From MFD04580-c1 sp963702995 (GTDB lineage: Bacteria; Planctomycetota; Phycisphaerae; Tepidisphaerales; Tepidisphaeraceae), in the NCBI GenBank assembly GCA_963702995.1, contig OY969783.1, positions 5,270,001 to 5,334,000 on the forward strand: DNA of 64,000 nt. Reading direction: 5' to 3'. A program made the position numbers and the translations under genes. The notes beneath the pieces were generated by a model. The model ran no database searches. It was given only the letters and a program-made list of their open reading frames with translations, and was not told where the DNA came from. How positions within the stretch are numbered: the first letter of the stretch is position 1; each line of letters opens with the position of its first letter. Shown one piece after another: positions 47,989 through 57,905 of this stretch.

Positions 47989-49763
47989 GTGTGGTCGGAT
48001 AAGGAAACCCATCAGGACTGTCTTGGTTACCGCACTTACGTTGAGGTTTTGGCAAGAGTGTGCACTCACAAGGACCTGGCGCCGCTTACCCTGGGGATTT
48101 TCGGCCCATGGGGCAGTGGTAAGACCAGCCTGATGGAGATGCTTCGTCGTCACATTGACACGACCAAAGGCGATAAAAAGCGGAAGACCCTTTGGTTCAA
48201 CGCTTGGATGTATGAAGGTCGCGAAGAGGCCCAAAGTGCGCTCATTCACGCGCTTCTACGTCTGCTTCAAGAAGATGTAACAATCGGCGGTGAAGTCAAA
48301 CAGCTATGGGACAAATTGAAGAGCGGCGCGAGCGTTTTAAAGCTCGGCAGAGCGATCACGAAAAGCGTCATTACCATGAGCCCGGACCTTGATGGTTTTG
48401 TTGACGCTTTCGACAAGGAATCCGGCCGCATCGCCGAGACGATGGAAACCTTCGAGACGGATCTGCGAAAGCTCATGCAGCTGGTCCAGATCGATCGCAT
48501 CGTGATTTTCATTGACGACTTGGACCGCTGCTCAAGCACCAAGGTCATTGAGACATTTGAAACCATCAAGCTATTTTTGAACACTCCGACTTGCACGTTC
48601 GTCATCGGTGCCGACGCGGAAAAGATCAAGCACGCGGTCGGCGAAGTGTATGGCGTCGCTAACGATAAGCAGAGGCAGAAGGATTACCTCGAAAAAATCG
48701 TGCAAATTCCATTCGGTATTCCGGCGCAGGATTTCAGAGACATCGGCTGCTATGTGGGCATGCTTATCGTTGGCCAGCACCTCAATGAAACCGCCCTGAA
48801 ACAATTGACCGACGACCGGCGACGATTTTACGACGCCAACGATTTGAATGAGGCATTTGCCACATGGACACAAGAACGGCCGATCGTATTCGAGGGAGGC
48901 CTCGCTCCAGTTACCAGGGAGCTTGCCGCTGTTCTACCCTATGTCGACGTGCTCGCCAGAGGACTGCGCGGCAATCCGCGACAAATTAAACGGTTCCTCA
49001 ACATATTGTCGCTTCGTCAACAGCTCGGCGAGGCGAACAAGCTCGACACCAAGCCGGATCTGCTCGTCAAATTCGCGGTGCTTGAATACGCTTGGGACGA
49101 TTTCTTTTCTGCCTTAGTTGAAAACGTTAACGCGCAAACCGGCACGAGCGAGCTTCTTGGACAACTCATGACCGCCGCCGATACCGAGGGCAAGGCGGCT
49201 GCATCCGAGGTTCTAGCTACATATCTGAAGGAACCGGGCCTCATAGATTTTCTGAGCGCCGCGCCGGCGATTGACGGCGAAACAAACCTTCAGCCCTATC
49301 TATTCCTGGCGCAAACTTCTCTCGGCAGAAGCCAGAGCGTGGGAATCGTCACCATCGACGAGTCCACCAAGTCGTTCGTCAAGGCGATTGAAGGAACCGA
49401 CCCGATTCCGTCGCGTGCTGCTGCGAAGAAGGCTGCTAGGATTCGGCTGTTGCCGGCACGGTCTTCCGACAACTCACCACCGACCTGGCCACGGCAAAGG
49501 ATCAAGCGTCGATTGCGAACATTTTGGGCGCGCTGGAGGTCATCGCTACCGCACAGCCCGATTACTTTAAGCAGATCAGTAAGGCGTTTGAAAACTTAAA
49601 TGACACTAATGCTTCTACAGCGCTTGCGGCCTCCACGCTCATAAACGCGGCGGAGAAGGCTGGTGTGCAAATCAATAAAACTCTCAAGGATCGGTTTACC
49701 GGCAGCTCTCGAATCGCCGATGCCCTTTCGAAGCCGCGGACGCATGCAAAGCGAGGAGCGTGA
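47989..49763 (+). CDS. qatA: QatA: KAP-family P-loop ATPase (frameshifted near 49438)
   Basis: About 590 aa if the break is ignored; GTG start with GGAAGG upstream. Walker A FGPWGSGKTSL (from residue 39), Walker B IVIFIDDLDRC near 175, then FVIGADAEKI and NPRQIKRFLN, the KAP NTPase hallmarks. Frames 47989-49599 and about 49436-49763 must be joined: at GCTGCTAGGATTCG one base is missing (AAG expected), after which DSAVAGTVFRQLTTDLATAKDQ reads on to the stop. KAP ATPases are large molecular motors or sensors. In Qat it is the ATPase component. Confidence 0.8.
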
Positions 49764-49768
49764 GAGCT

Positions 49769-50605
49769 ATGGGAACATCCAAGCCATTTCCAACACCGAG
49801 CGGCGGACCGTGGACGCCGCTGAAGAACGACATTTCCGATTATCTGGACGGCTATAAAAAAGTAACGCCCAACGACATCGTCCGGGGCACTATCCAGGCT
49901 TTGGGTGGACTCAACGTTCCATCACCTGGACGAGCTAGTTCCACTTCTGACCCCGTAAGTTCGGGCGGGGGACGTGCCGGTGGTGGTGGAGGCGGCGGTG
50001 GCGGAGGAGGCGGTAGCCGCGGCGGGGCCGCTGGCCGAAGCAGTGTTGGGCGAGCAGCATCCGGCTTGGGCGGATTCGGCGCCGCCGTTCGCGATGGAGG
50101 TCTGGAAGCGGGTCTTCATGCGCTTGGACTCGACGAACTTCGCGGGCGGCCTCCTGCGGAAGTGGTTGACCGCATCGCCGACCATCTTGCTCAGGGTGCA
50201 GATCCCACGCAATATGATCTCCTCACTGACGCCCTAAAGACAGCGATTCAAGAGGCGGCAGCACTCGGCGAACGAAATGGCTTCAAGGACCTGGATTCCG
50301 CCCTTCAAGGGTTTCTGGAACGCCACGGCGTCCAGGGACTGATTCAATCCTACCTCGCAAATTACGTCTATGGCCGTGTTTGGACGGCGGTCGAAAATCA
50401 CGTGGAGATGAAAACCGAAGGTGGCGCCAAGGGCCAGGCCATGAGCATTGCGGTCGGCAATGCTTGCCGTTCCCATGTCGAGAGCCTCATTCAGGAAACT
50501 AAAGATGCCAGCCGTTTTGAGAATATCGATTGGTTTGGCCGTGACGGAACCAGGCTCGGCAACGAACTTGTTTCGGAGCTTGAGGATCGCCTAAAGGCGC
50601 AATGA
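49769..50605 (+). CDS. qatB: QatB
   Basis: 278 aa from the ATG at 49769. The N-terminus MGTSKPFPTPSGGPW is like other QatB proteins, which open MGTS. A Gly-rich linker (about residues 65-95) follows, then a helical C-terminal domain (GLEAGLHALGLDELRG, GFLERHGVQGLIQSYLANYVYGRVW). The start overlaps or abuts the end of qatA, and qatC follows 13 bases later. In Qat, QatB is needed for defence; the conserved N-terminal Gly fits recent proposals that QatC-type enzymes act on QatB's N-terminus. An in-frame GTG at 49760 would hide that Gly, so 49769 is preferred. Confidence 0.8.
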   Translation: MGTSKPFPTPSGGPWTPLKNDISDYLDGYKKVTPNDIVRGTIQALGGLNVPSPGRASSTSDPVSSGGGRAGGGGGGGGGGGGSRGGAAGRSSVGRAASGLGGFGAAVRDGGLEAGLHALGLDELRGRPPAEVVDRIADHLAQGADPTQYDLLTDALKTAIQEAAALGERNGFKDLDSALQGFLERHGVQGLIQSYLANYVYGRVWTAVENHVEMKTEGGAKGQAMSIAVGNACRSHVESLIQETKDASRFENIDWFGRDGTRLGNELVSELEDRLKAQ

Positions 50606-50618
50606 TGGAGGGGCTCTG

Positions 50619-52034
50619 ATGAGAATCGTGCGATATGTCGGAAAGGGCCGTGGGTTGCCGGCCGAATACAAGAACGCCATCGCTAAGGGAAGCAGGACCA
50701 CGGTCTTTAACAATCTCCGCGATGGTCGAAATGTGACCGTCGAGATCAAGCTTGACGGAAAGGCGATCGAGTTTACAAACGACCCGCTTACGCGAGATTT
50801 TCTTGATCTCGCAACCCTCATTTACATTGCCGACGAATTAGAACTGCGTAAACGCGCCAAGGACCATTGGAGCAGGCGCTTCGACATCATCGCGCCCGTC
50901 AAACACCCCAAGCGCTGGGAAAAACATGCTTTGGCCTTCCAGAAGATGCTGGCAACCCTCGCCGGTGATGCATATGTTTTCACCTGGTTAAAGAGGCCGA
51001 AACTTGATTCTCTTGGACATCATCGCAAGACGTTGCCTACCGGATTCGATGCTGTCTGCCTGTTCTCGGGCGGGATGGATTCGTTCCTCGGTGCATACAA
51101 GCTTCTCACGGAAGGGAAAAAGCTTTTACTCGTCGGACATCAAGCGGACACCATGGCCGCGCCGGCACAGAAGGCACTCGCCCGGTGGCTACAGGAAAAA
51201 TTTCCTAATGCGTGTTGCCTCGTTCAGTGGCGCGTCGCCTATTCAAGGACAAAAGAGCACAAATTTTCTTTGCGTCGGCCTACGGCGCCGGAAGACAGCC
51301 ATCGGCCACGCTCCCTTCTCTTCCTCGCCCTCGCAGTATCGATTGCGAATGCGACCGGAGTGAAGACCATTTACCTTCCCGAGAACGGCTTGATCGCTAT
51401 CAATGCACCTCTCCAAAAGAGCCGGGTCGGGACGTTAAGCACCAGAACTGCGCACCCTCGCTACCTGGGCGAACTCGCAGATTTCCTGCGCAACATGGGG
51501 ATTTATACCGGGGAGATCAAAAATCCGTTTCTCTTCATGAGCAAGACGGACATGGTGCGCAAGCGAAAAAGCCTTGCTACGCCCCTCGTCCGGTCAGTCT
51601 CTTGTTCAAGACCGAGCAGATACAAAGATCGGGGCGTCAAGCATTGCGGCTACTGCGTACCCTGCATCTATCGCCGCGTCGCTATGATGGAAGCAGGCCT
51701 TGACGCAAAGACCGACTACGCTTTCTCCGTTTTCGACGATTTGCCAGAGATGGACGTACTTAAGCAGCTGGATTTTCGGGCACTCGTTCGCTGGGCGGAA
51801 CGTGTTCAGAACGCGACGGCATTCGAAAGGGAAATGATGGTCCTTTCCCATGGAAGCTTTCCGATTACTGCCGCAGAACGGTTTGGACCCCATGCAGCGG
51901 ATTCATATTCAATTTGGGGCGATATGCTGCGGGACTGGTCCGCGGACTTTCTTGCGAAGCTTGACTCAGCCGCAGGGCCAGGCGTCAAACGAACGCTTGG
52001 GCGGCCCGTGAGTCGAAAGAAGGTGCATGCGTGA
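50619..52034 (+). CDS. qatC: QatC: QueC-like ATP pyrophosphatase
   Basis: 471 aa from the ATG at 50619 (GGAGGGG upstream). QueC-like core: PP-loop LFSGGMDSFLG from residue 149 and the zinc site HCGYCVPC near 343-349 with a further Cys upstream. QueC makes 7-cyano-7-deazaguanine; the QatC subgroup instead serves anti-phage defence. N-terminal ~110 residues and C-terminal ~110 are extensions beyond QueC. It overlaps the ASCH gene by 8 bases. Confidence 0.85.
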   Translation: MRIVRYVGKGRGLPAEYKNAIAKGSRTTVFNNLRDGRNVTVEIKLDGKAIEFTNDPLTRDFLDLATLIYIADELELRKRAKDHWSRRFDIIAPVKHPKRWEKHALAFQKMLATLAGDAYVFTWLKRPKLDSLGHHRKTLPTGFDAVCLFSGGMDSFLGAYKLLTEGKKLLLVGHQADTMAAPAQKALARWLQEKFPNACCLVQWRVAYSRTKEHKFSLRRPTAPEDSHRPRSLLFLALAVSIANATGVKTIYLPENGLIAINAPLQKSRVGTLSTRTAHPRYLGELADFLRNMGIYTGEIKNPFLFMSKTDMVRKRKSLATPLVRSVSCSRPSRYKDRGVKHCGYCVPCIYRRVAMMEAGLDAKTDYAFSVFDDLPEMDVLKQLDFRALVRWAERVQNATAFEREMMVLSHGSFPITAAERFGPHAADSYSIWGDMLRDWSADFLAKLDSAAGPGVKRTLGRPVSRKKVHA

Positions 52035-52440
52035 AAGCGTCTCTCTCAAGCAGCCTTGGGCAAATCTCATTGCGTCGGGCCAAAAGACCATCGAGACCCG
52101 TCGTTGGGGAACCGACTACCGCGGGCAGCTTCTCATCGTGTCATCGAAGCGACCGAAGATCGAGCCCGTTGGTTGTGCGGTAGCTGTCGCGGAACTCATT
52201 GAGTGCCGTCCGATGACGCTGGCCGACGAGAAAGCGGCATTGTGCGAAGTGTACGAAAATGCCGTGGCCTGGGTGTTCCGCAATGTGCGACCATTGAAAC
52301 CATTCCCGGTGAATGGGCAACTTGGGATCTTTGACGTGGCCGTGCACGAAGACCTGCTCGCGACCGCGCCCGACCGGGAACTTTTCCTTACCCTCTTCGA
52401 GGAGCCGCCACATGGTTCGCAAGGCCGGGCTAAACCCTGA
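52027..52440 (+). CDS. ASCH-domain protein (in the place of QatD)
   Basis: 137 aa, overlapping qatC by 8 bases with AAGG upstream. ASCH fold: VSLKQPWANLIASGQKTIETRRW with the GxKxxExR motif, YRGQLLIVSSKRP, then VAVAELIECRPM. ASCH domains bind RNA or modified nucleosides; some hydrolyse N4-acetylcytidine. In described Qat operons the fourth gene is a TatD-like DNase (QatD), absent here. The tight coupling suggests this ASCH protein works with QatABC. Confidence 0.75.
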   Translation: MRESVSLKQPWANLIASGQKTIETRRWGTDYRGQLLIVSSKRPKIEPVGCAVAVAELIECRPMTLADEKAALCEVYENAVAWVFRNVRPLKPFPVNGQLGIFDVAVHEDLLATAPDRELFLTLFEEPPHGSQGRAKP

Positions 52441-52690
52441 GATTGTCGCTGCTCTCTACAAGAACTACCTGGACGAAGCGTGTGAAGCGAAAGTGTCGGT
52501 GCGGAACGGACGCTCATGGGAATTGGCGGCCTACAAATGTTTTCCTGATATGGGTGAAGCAATAACATGGGCAAAAGCCCAAATGAAGAAACTCGGCAGC
52601 ACACACAAGTCTGTGAGGCTTAATGTCGTCAATCGAACGCATCGCCAATGGAAGCTGGCATCTCTTCGTAGCTCCGGCCGACGGGTGTAA
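52412..52690 (+). CDS. Hypothetical protein, last gene of the Qat-like operon
   Basis: 92 aa from the ATG at 52412, overlapping the ASCH stop by 29 bases. Basic and mixed alpha/beta (LNPEIVAALYKNYLDEACEAKVSVRNGRSWELAAYKCF). Unrecognised. The overlap implies translational coupling. The convergent DarB-like gene ends 42 bases downstream; no hairpin terminator is obvious between them. Confidence 0.5.
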   Translation: MVRKAGLNPEIVAALYKNYLDEACEAKVSVRNGRSWELAAYKCFPDMGEAITWAKAQMKKLGSTHKSVRLNVVNRTHRQWKLASLRSSGRRV

Positions 52691-52731
52691 CATCGTTGCG
52701 GGAACGTCGCATTCGGGCAATCAAGAATCCC

Positions 52732-55700
52732 TCAGCGAATATTCGGCCCACGTCTTTTCATGGCTGCCAATGCCCGTTCATTCCCGCCGGGCTTGTCGAG
52801 GCTATCGACCATTTCACCCAGCGAGTTGACTTCCGTTTCCGTTGCTTCCATCGCACGATCAGAGGCCGGAGGCGTATCTGCTTTTCGGCGGATGCGGGTG
52901 GTGATCGGTTCCGCGGCGGAACTGTGCTTCTGCCGGACACGCTCTGGCGTGGACTCGAAGGTGTTTGCCGCCCTGATCGCTTTGATGCGCGTTGCGAGTT
53001 CCGAAATGCTCGGGCCCTCTTCCTTGCCCTCCTTCGGCGACACGCCGGAAAGGCTGGCTTTGAGCTGGTCGCGCAAGTTTGTCAGTTCGCATCGGTAATC
53101 CTCGTGGATGAACGGCCTTCCTAGCCTTGCCTGATAGTCGCGGAGTTGGCCCTCGGCAATAGCCATGTCTTGTCGGATGCCATCGCACGCGTAGACGTAG
53201 CCGCTGGATAATCGTTCCAATGCGTTCAGAATCGCTCGCGGTCCCTGGTGCTCCCGGGAAAGCGTGTCTTGGCGCGTCGCCTTGCCTTCAAGATACACTT
53301 CGGGCGGGAATTGCGGGCGAAGGACCAACCCAAAGCGCAACCCGCGATAGGTGCCGAGCGGGATTCGGGTCGGCTCAGGGACGCGATTGGGCAGACTGTC
53401 GAGCGCGGCGCCAAGAACAGCGGGAATATCTTCGCGTGGGACACTCCGACCCCTGATGTCGATGTCGTCACCGGCGTGAGCATTCGCGGTCGCCCCGTCC
53501 GACGACAGATTGGACAATCGCTCGGTCATGCCCGCGATGGACCCCGGCAAATCGCGCACGCGGCGACGGGCGACGAATTGTTCATCGAGGTGGTTCTTTT
53601 TCAGCACAGAGAGGCGTTGCAATTCGGCGTCGGCCTCGGCGAGCGTCAGTACCGCGGGATTTCCGGATGCAATCGCCTTCACCTCGGCATAGGAGAGTTC
53701 CTGGCCGCCGATATCCTCGGCTCGGCGGGCGGCGTTGTCGCCGGTCATGACTTGAGAGATAAATCGGGCCTTCGTCTCCAAGGCTTGCCACATATAGGCG
53801 TCGAACGAGCCTTCGGTGACGTAGCGGTGGATTGACACTTCCTTGTTCTCGTTTCCCTGGCGGAGGATACGGCCGTCGCGTTGCTCAACTTCGGCCGGTT
53901 TCCACGGAGCATCGAGGTGGTGCAGCGCCACAAGGCGCTTCTGCACGTTGGTGCCGGTGCCCATCTTCTGCGTGCTGCCGATCAGCACGCGCACCGAGCC
54001 ATTCCTGACCCGTTCGAAGAGCGCCTGCTTCTTCGCGTCGGATTCCGCGTCACCCATGGCCGCGATCTGCTCGCGGGGGATGCCGTGGGCGGCGAGCTTC
54101 CTGATGATCTCCTCGTAGGGCGAATAACCCCAGGCTGTCGGATTGACTCCCATGTCACAAAAGATCATCTGCGTACCGCGCGCGGCGGCTGTTCGAGTCC
54201 AGATGGCTGCGACGTTATCCACGAGGCGATTGACCTTCGATTCCGGGAAATCGGGGGCCGTGGCCGACAACATGCGCGCGTCGGTGGCCAACTTGCGTCC
54301 GTCGGTCGTAATGGCCAGGGCGTTGTCCACCCTCGGGTCCACATTCTGTGAGCGGAGGCGCTCGTAGCGTTCGACCAGTTCCTGTTGCAGCGCGCGCTGC
54401 TCGTCAGACATCGGGCAGGCGATGACGATCGGCTTGCCTGTCTCTAGGGCCGGCCGCGGCAGGTTCAGCATCTCGCCGGTCAGCACATCCGTAAAGGCGC
54501 GGAACATCTGCTGAAGTTCCGGCAGGTTGGTGAAACGGGCGAACCGACTTCGCGGGCGCAGGCCTGCACCGTCCGGTGTGATTTCCATCGTGTCCACCAC
54601 TTCGCCGAACGTCGCGGCCCAGGCATCAAAATGCTCCAGACCACGGCTTGCCAGCCCTTCGGGGTCAAGAAAGCGTTGCATGGTGAACATCTCGACCATC
54701 GTGTTGCTGATAGGCGTACCGGTGGCGAAGGTGACCCCGTGGCCGGGATGCTGCTCACCCAGGTAACGGGCTTTCATGTACACGTCGAAGGCCCGCTCGG
54801 AGCCGCCGGTCTGGATGCCGGCCACCCGCTCCATCTTGGTGGGCGTCTCCAGGTTCTTGAAATAATGGGCCTCGTCGACGAAAACGTGATCGACGCCCAG
54901 TTCGTCGAACACCAGCCCATCGTCCTTCTTGTCCTCGGCGAGCAGATCCTTCAGCCGCTCGGCTCGCCCCGCCTTCTGCTTCTCGATGGTCTTAATCAAA
55001 TTGCGGTTCGCGCCCTTAGCGGCGGCATGTTCACGGAGCAGTTCGTCATATTCGGCGATCTGCGCCAAGAGGAACTTTTCCTGATAATCCCGCGACATGC
55101 CGATCCGCTCGAAGCTGCTGTGGGTCACAACGATGCCGTCCCATTCGCCGCTGGCGATTTTGGCCGTGAGGAACTTGCGCCGGTCGCGGCTCAAATCTTC
55201 CTTGGCGGCGACCAGCAGCTTGGCGTTGGGGTAAAGCTGCATGAACTCGCGGGAAAACTGCTCCAGCAAATGGTTGGGGACCACGTACATCGGTTTCTTG
55301 ATCAGCCCCGCCTGTTTCATCTTCATGCCAGTTGCGGCCATCGTGAACGTCTTGCCCGCACCCACCACATGGGCAAGCAGCGTGTTGCCGGAACTCATTC
55401 CCCGCCACACCGCATCGCTCTGGTGGGGCCGAAGCGTGAGCGCCTGATTCGTCCCCGGAAAGTCGAGGTGGGAGCCATCAAACAGGCGGGGACGCAGGTT
55501 GTTATAGGTGTCGTTGTAAAGCCGCACTAACCGCTCGGTGCGTTCGGGTTCATTAAAGACCCACGAACGGAACCGTTCCTTGATGCTCTTTTGCTTTTCG
55601 CGGGCGGAGAGGGTTTCTTCCTGGTTGACAACACGTACTTCGCCGTCACCGTGATCGACGGTGTCATAAATTGTCGGCGTCTTCATGTTGAGCGCCAACT

Positions 55701-57870
55701 CCAGAAGCGAGGTGCCGTTGGCCCGCTCGGTGCCGTATTCGGAGGTCGCGGCCACCGATGCTTTGGCGGCGTACTCCGCTTCCAAACTCCAGACGGCATC
55801 TTTCTTCATGTGGGCAACGCGGATCGAAGACCGCTCGACGTGGAATAGCTCGGCCGTGAAAGCTTCGATGTCGCCCTCCGGTATCCACGGAGTGCCCAGA
55901 TTGGCGTCGATGTCACCGGGAAGCACGTCTTCGGGTTGCACCGCCCGGAGCGCATTGGCATTGCGGGCGTACTGAGAACCGGCGCGTTCGGCAGCGACGA
56001 GTTTCGCGCGCACGTTGCCCGAGAGATAGGCGTCGGCGGTTTGCCAGGTTCGGGATTCCGGGTCAGGGAAAATCAGATCGCCCAACTCGGCGACAATCTG
56101 AGCTTTCGACTTGTCGTAGAGCGTTCCGATGAACGGCAGATCCACCATGCCGCGTTGATTCAGGGAGACCAGCAATCCTTCCTCGGCGCTGGAAACATGC
56201 GTGATGGGCGGAGTCCTGCCCACCACGTCGCGCACCATGATGGCCGCTCTTTTCGCCTTGCCCGTGGATTCGTCGTAATCCTCCAGCGACATGACCAGCA
56301 TGGCGTCGGGGTCTTCCCGGAATTTGACGAGGTTCGGCATCCGGCGAATAACATTGCCATCGGAGGTTTCCCCGAAGGTCGTCTTGTTGACCGGGCCGTA
56401 GGCTAGGTCAAACCGGTCATACGCGCGGCCCAGTTCACGGCGGGCCTCATCACGGTGCGATTCGGGCCAGCCTTCATTCTGTGATTGCAGGACACGCCGG
56501 GCGCGGTCGCGTAACCCCACCAGTGCGGTCAGGCGTTCGCCGATCAGCGTTCCGTACGAAGTAAGCGTCCTGCCGCCATGAACGACGGGTACTCCCTTTC
56601 CGTCCTGCAATTGATAAATCACCCGGCCGTCGCCAACGAAGAAGCTGCCCTCGCCGATGTAGCGTTCGGGCGGCGGTGGTGCAAAGAGCGGCGCCGGTTC
56701 ATCCTGGGCCGTCGAGGCTTGTCCTGCGGAGAATTGGGGCAGTCGGTCTACTGCATCCTTCAATCGCGGGGCGAGATCGCCGGCACTTACGACGCTGTAA
56801 CCTTCACCGCCGTAGAGCGTGTCTTTGCGGGTCCAGGTCCCCAAGACCATTTCCGGGTGGTTGAGAAAGTAGCGGTTGATGGGAACATCCATGCCTTCAA
56901 TGGAAAGCGGTCCCACGCCCAGCCATTCCCCATCGACATGATTCGCGGGTTCTCCGGCGGCTCGTTTACGCAGGAATACGATGTCCGTCACCACGGCCGT
57001 GCCTTCCCGCTTAAAGGCATCGCACGGTAACCGGATCGCTCCGACGAAATCGGCCTTCGACGCGAGGTACTCGCGGATGGCTGCATTCTGCTTATCGAGC
57101 GTGAAATGGGTCGTGACGAGTGCCATCACGCCAGCGGGCTTGAGGGCATCGACGGACTTGGCGAAGAAGAAATCGTGCAGGGAAAGTCTTTGCCCCTGGT
57201 AATCGAGCTTCAGATCGGCAAACGGGACGTTGCCGACCACCGCGTCGATGCGATCCTCCGGCAGCCGCGTATCGCGGAAGTTTTCGATGTGGATATCATG
57301 GTCAGGGTGAATCGCTCTGGCGATCCGCCCCGAAATCGAGTCCATCTCAATACCGATGAAGCGTGTTCCCGGACGACCGTAGCTCATGAAGTTGCCGGTG
57401 CCGCACCCTGGCTCCAGAATCGTGGCGTTGTCGGGTACGCCCAGGCGGGCGACGGCCGCGTGGATGGCGGTGATGACGGTGGGTGACGTGTAAAAGGCGT
57501 TGAATGTCGTGCGCTTGGCGCTGTCGTATTCGGCGGGCGAGAGCAGCGTTGCCAGTTCCTCGCCGATTGTCTGCCAGCCAGCGTCCTTGTACCTGCCAGT
57601 CACGGGGTCGGGAAAGATCGACAGAGCAACCGGACCGAAGCCGCAGAAGCGTGCGAGCGCGTTTCTCTCTTCCGAAGTCGCAAGCCGCTTTTCCTTCTCG
57701 ACATCCTTCAATGTGCGGATGGCCGTGAGGACGTCGCGTGCCTTGGCCTTCTCGCCGCTGGCGATGCCGCCGTTGAGAGGCGTCGCCTCGTGGCCGGTGG
57801 ACGCGCTATCCGTCGTTGCTTTGGGTGCCTCGGGAGGCGGCCGCTTATCGGTTGGCGCATACTCGGGCAA
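52732..57870 (-). CDS. DarB-like methyltransferase-helicase (plasmid antirestriction family)
   Basis: About 1,710 aa from a TTG at 57870; the frame is open to 58329, but that part overlaps a better small gene, so the start is uncertain. N-terminal methylase: ATILEPGCGTGNFMSYG near residue 150 and DAVVGNVPFAD (NPPY-like). C-terminal superfamily 2 helicase: VVGAGKTFTMAATG near 840, DHVFVDEAHYFKN near 1,000, a conserved FATGTPISNTM, and GSTQKMGTGTNVQKR in the second lobe. Layout and size match P1 DarB and related proteins of conjugative elements, which protect incoming DNA from type I restriction. Followed by Pro/charged tail. Confidence 0.82.
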   Translation of the reverse strand: MPEYAPTDKRPPPEAPKATTDSASTGHEATPLNGGIASGEKAKARDVLTAIRTLKDVEKEKRLATSEERNALARFCGFGPVALSIFPDPVTGRYKDAGWQTIGEELATLLSPAEYDSAKRTTFNAFYTSPTVITAIHAAVARLGVPDNATILEPGCGTGNFMSYGRPGTRFIGIEMDSISGRIARAIHPDHDIHIENFRDTRLPEDRIDAVVGNVPFADLKLDYQGQRLSLHDFFFAKSVDALKPAGVMALVTTHFTLDKQNAAIREYLASKADFVGAIRLPCDAFKREGTAVVTDIVFLRKRAAGEPANHVDGEWLGVGPLSIEGMDVPINRYFLNHPEMVLGTWTRKDTLYGGEGYSVVSAGDLAPRLKDAVDRLPQFSAGQASTAQDEPAPLFAPPPPERYIGEGSFFVGDGRVIYQLQDGKGVPVVHGGRTLTSYGTLIGERLTALVGLRDRARRVLQSQNEGWPESHRDEARRELGRAYDRFDLAYGPVNKTTFGETSDGNVIRRMPNLVKFREDPDAMLVMSLEDYDESTGKAKRAAIMVRDVVGRTPPITHVSSAEEGLLVSLNQRGMVDLPFIGTLYDKSKAQIVAELGDLIFPDPESRTWQTADAYLSGNVRAKLVAAERAGSQYARNANALRAVQPEDVLPGDIDANLGTPWIPEGDIEAFTAELFHVERSSIRVAHMKKDAVWSLEAEYAAKASVAATSEYGTERANGTSLLELALNMKTPTIYDTVDHGDGEVRVVNQEETLSAREKQKSIKERFRSWVFNEPERTERLVRLYNDTYNNLRPRLFDGSHLDFPGTNQALTLRPHQSDAVWRGMSSGNTLLAHVVGAGKTFTMAATGMKMKQAGLIKKPMYVVPNHLLEQFSREFMQLYPNAKLLVAAKEDLSRDRRKFLTAKIASGEWDGIVVTHSSFERIGMSRDYQEKFLLAQIAEYDELLREHAAAKGANRNLIKTIEKQKAGRAERLKDLLAEDKKDDGLVFDELGVDHVFVDEAHYFKNLETPTKMERVAGIQTGGSERAFDVYMKARYLGEQHPGHGVTFATGTPISNTMVEMFTMQRFLDPEGLASRGLEHFDAWAATFGEVVDTMEITPDGAGLRPRSRFARFTNLPELQQMFRAFTDVLTGEMLNLPRPALETGKPIVIACPMSDEQRALQQELVERYERLRSQNVDPRVDNALAITTDGRKLATDARMLSATAPDFPESKVNRLVDNVAAIWTRTAAARGTQMIFCDMGVNPTAWGYSPYEEIIRKLAAHGIPREQIAAMGDAESDAKKQALFERVRNGSVRVLIGSTQKMGTGTNVQKRLVALHHLDAPWKPAEVEQRDGRILRQGNENKEVSIHRYVTEGSFDAYMWQALETKARFISQVMTGDNAARRAEDIGGQELSYAEVKAIASGNPAVLTLAEADAELQRLSVLKKNHLDEQFVARRRVRDLPGSIAGMTERLSNLSSDGATANAHAGDDIDIRGRSVPREDIPAVLGAALDSLPNRVPEPTRIPLGTYRGLRFGLVLRPQFPPEVYLEGKATRQDTLSREHQGPRAILNALERLSSGYVYACDGIRQDMAIAEGQLRDYQARLGRPFIHEDYRCELTNLRDQLKASLSGVSPKEGKEEGPSISELATRIKAIRAANTFESTPERVRQKHSSAAEPITTRIRRKADTPPASDRAMEATETEVNSLGEMVDSLDKPGGNERALAAMKRRGPNIR

Positions 57871-57905
57871 GGGATCGAACAGGCTGGAGCCGACCGGCGA
57901 ACTTC

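Noticed and set aside
43488..52690. A canonical Qat system with TatD (QatD)
   Set aside because: No TatD-like sequence (metal-binding HxH start or conserved TatD blocks) is found here.
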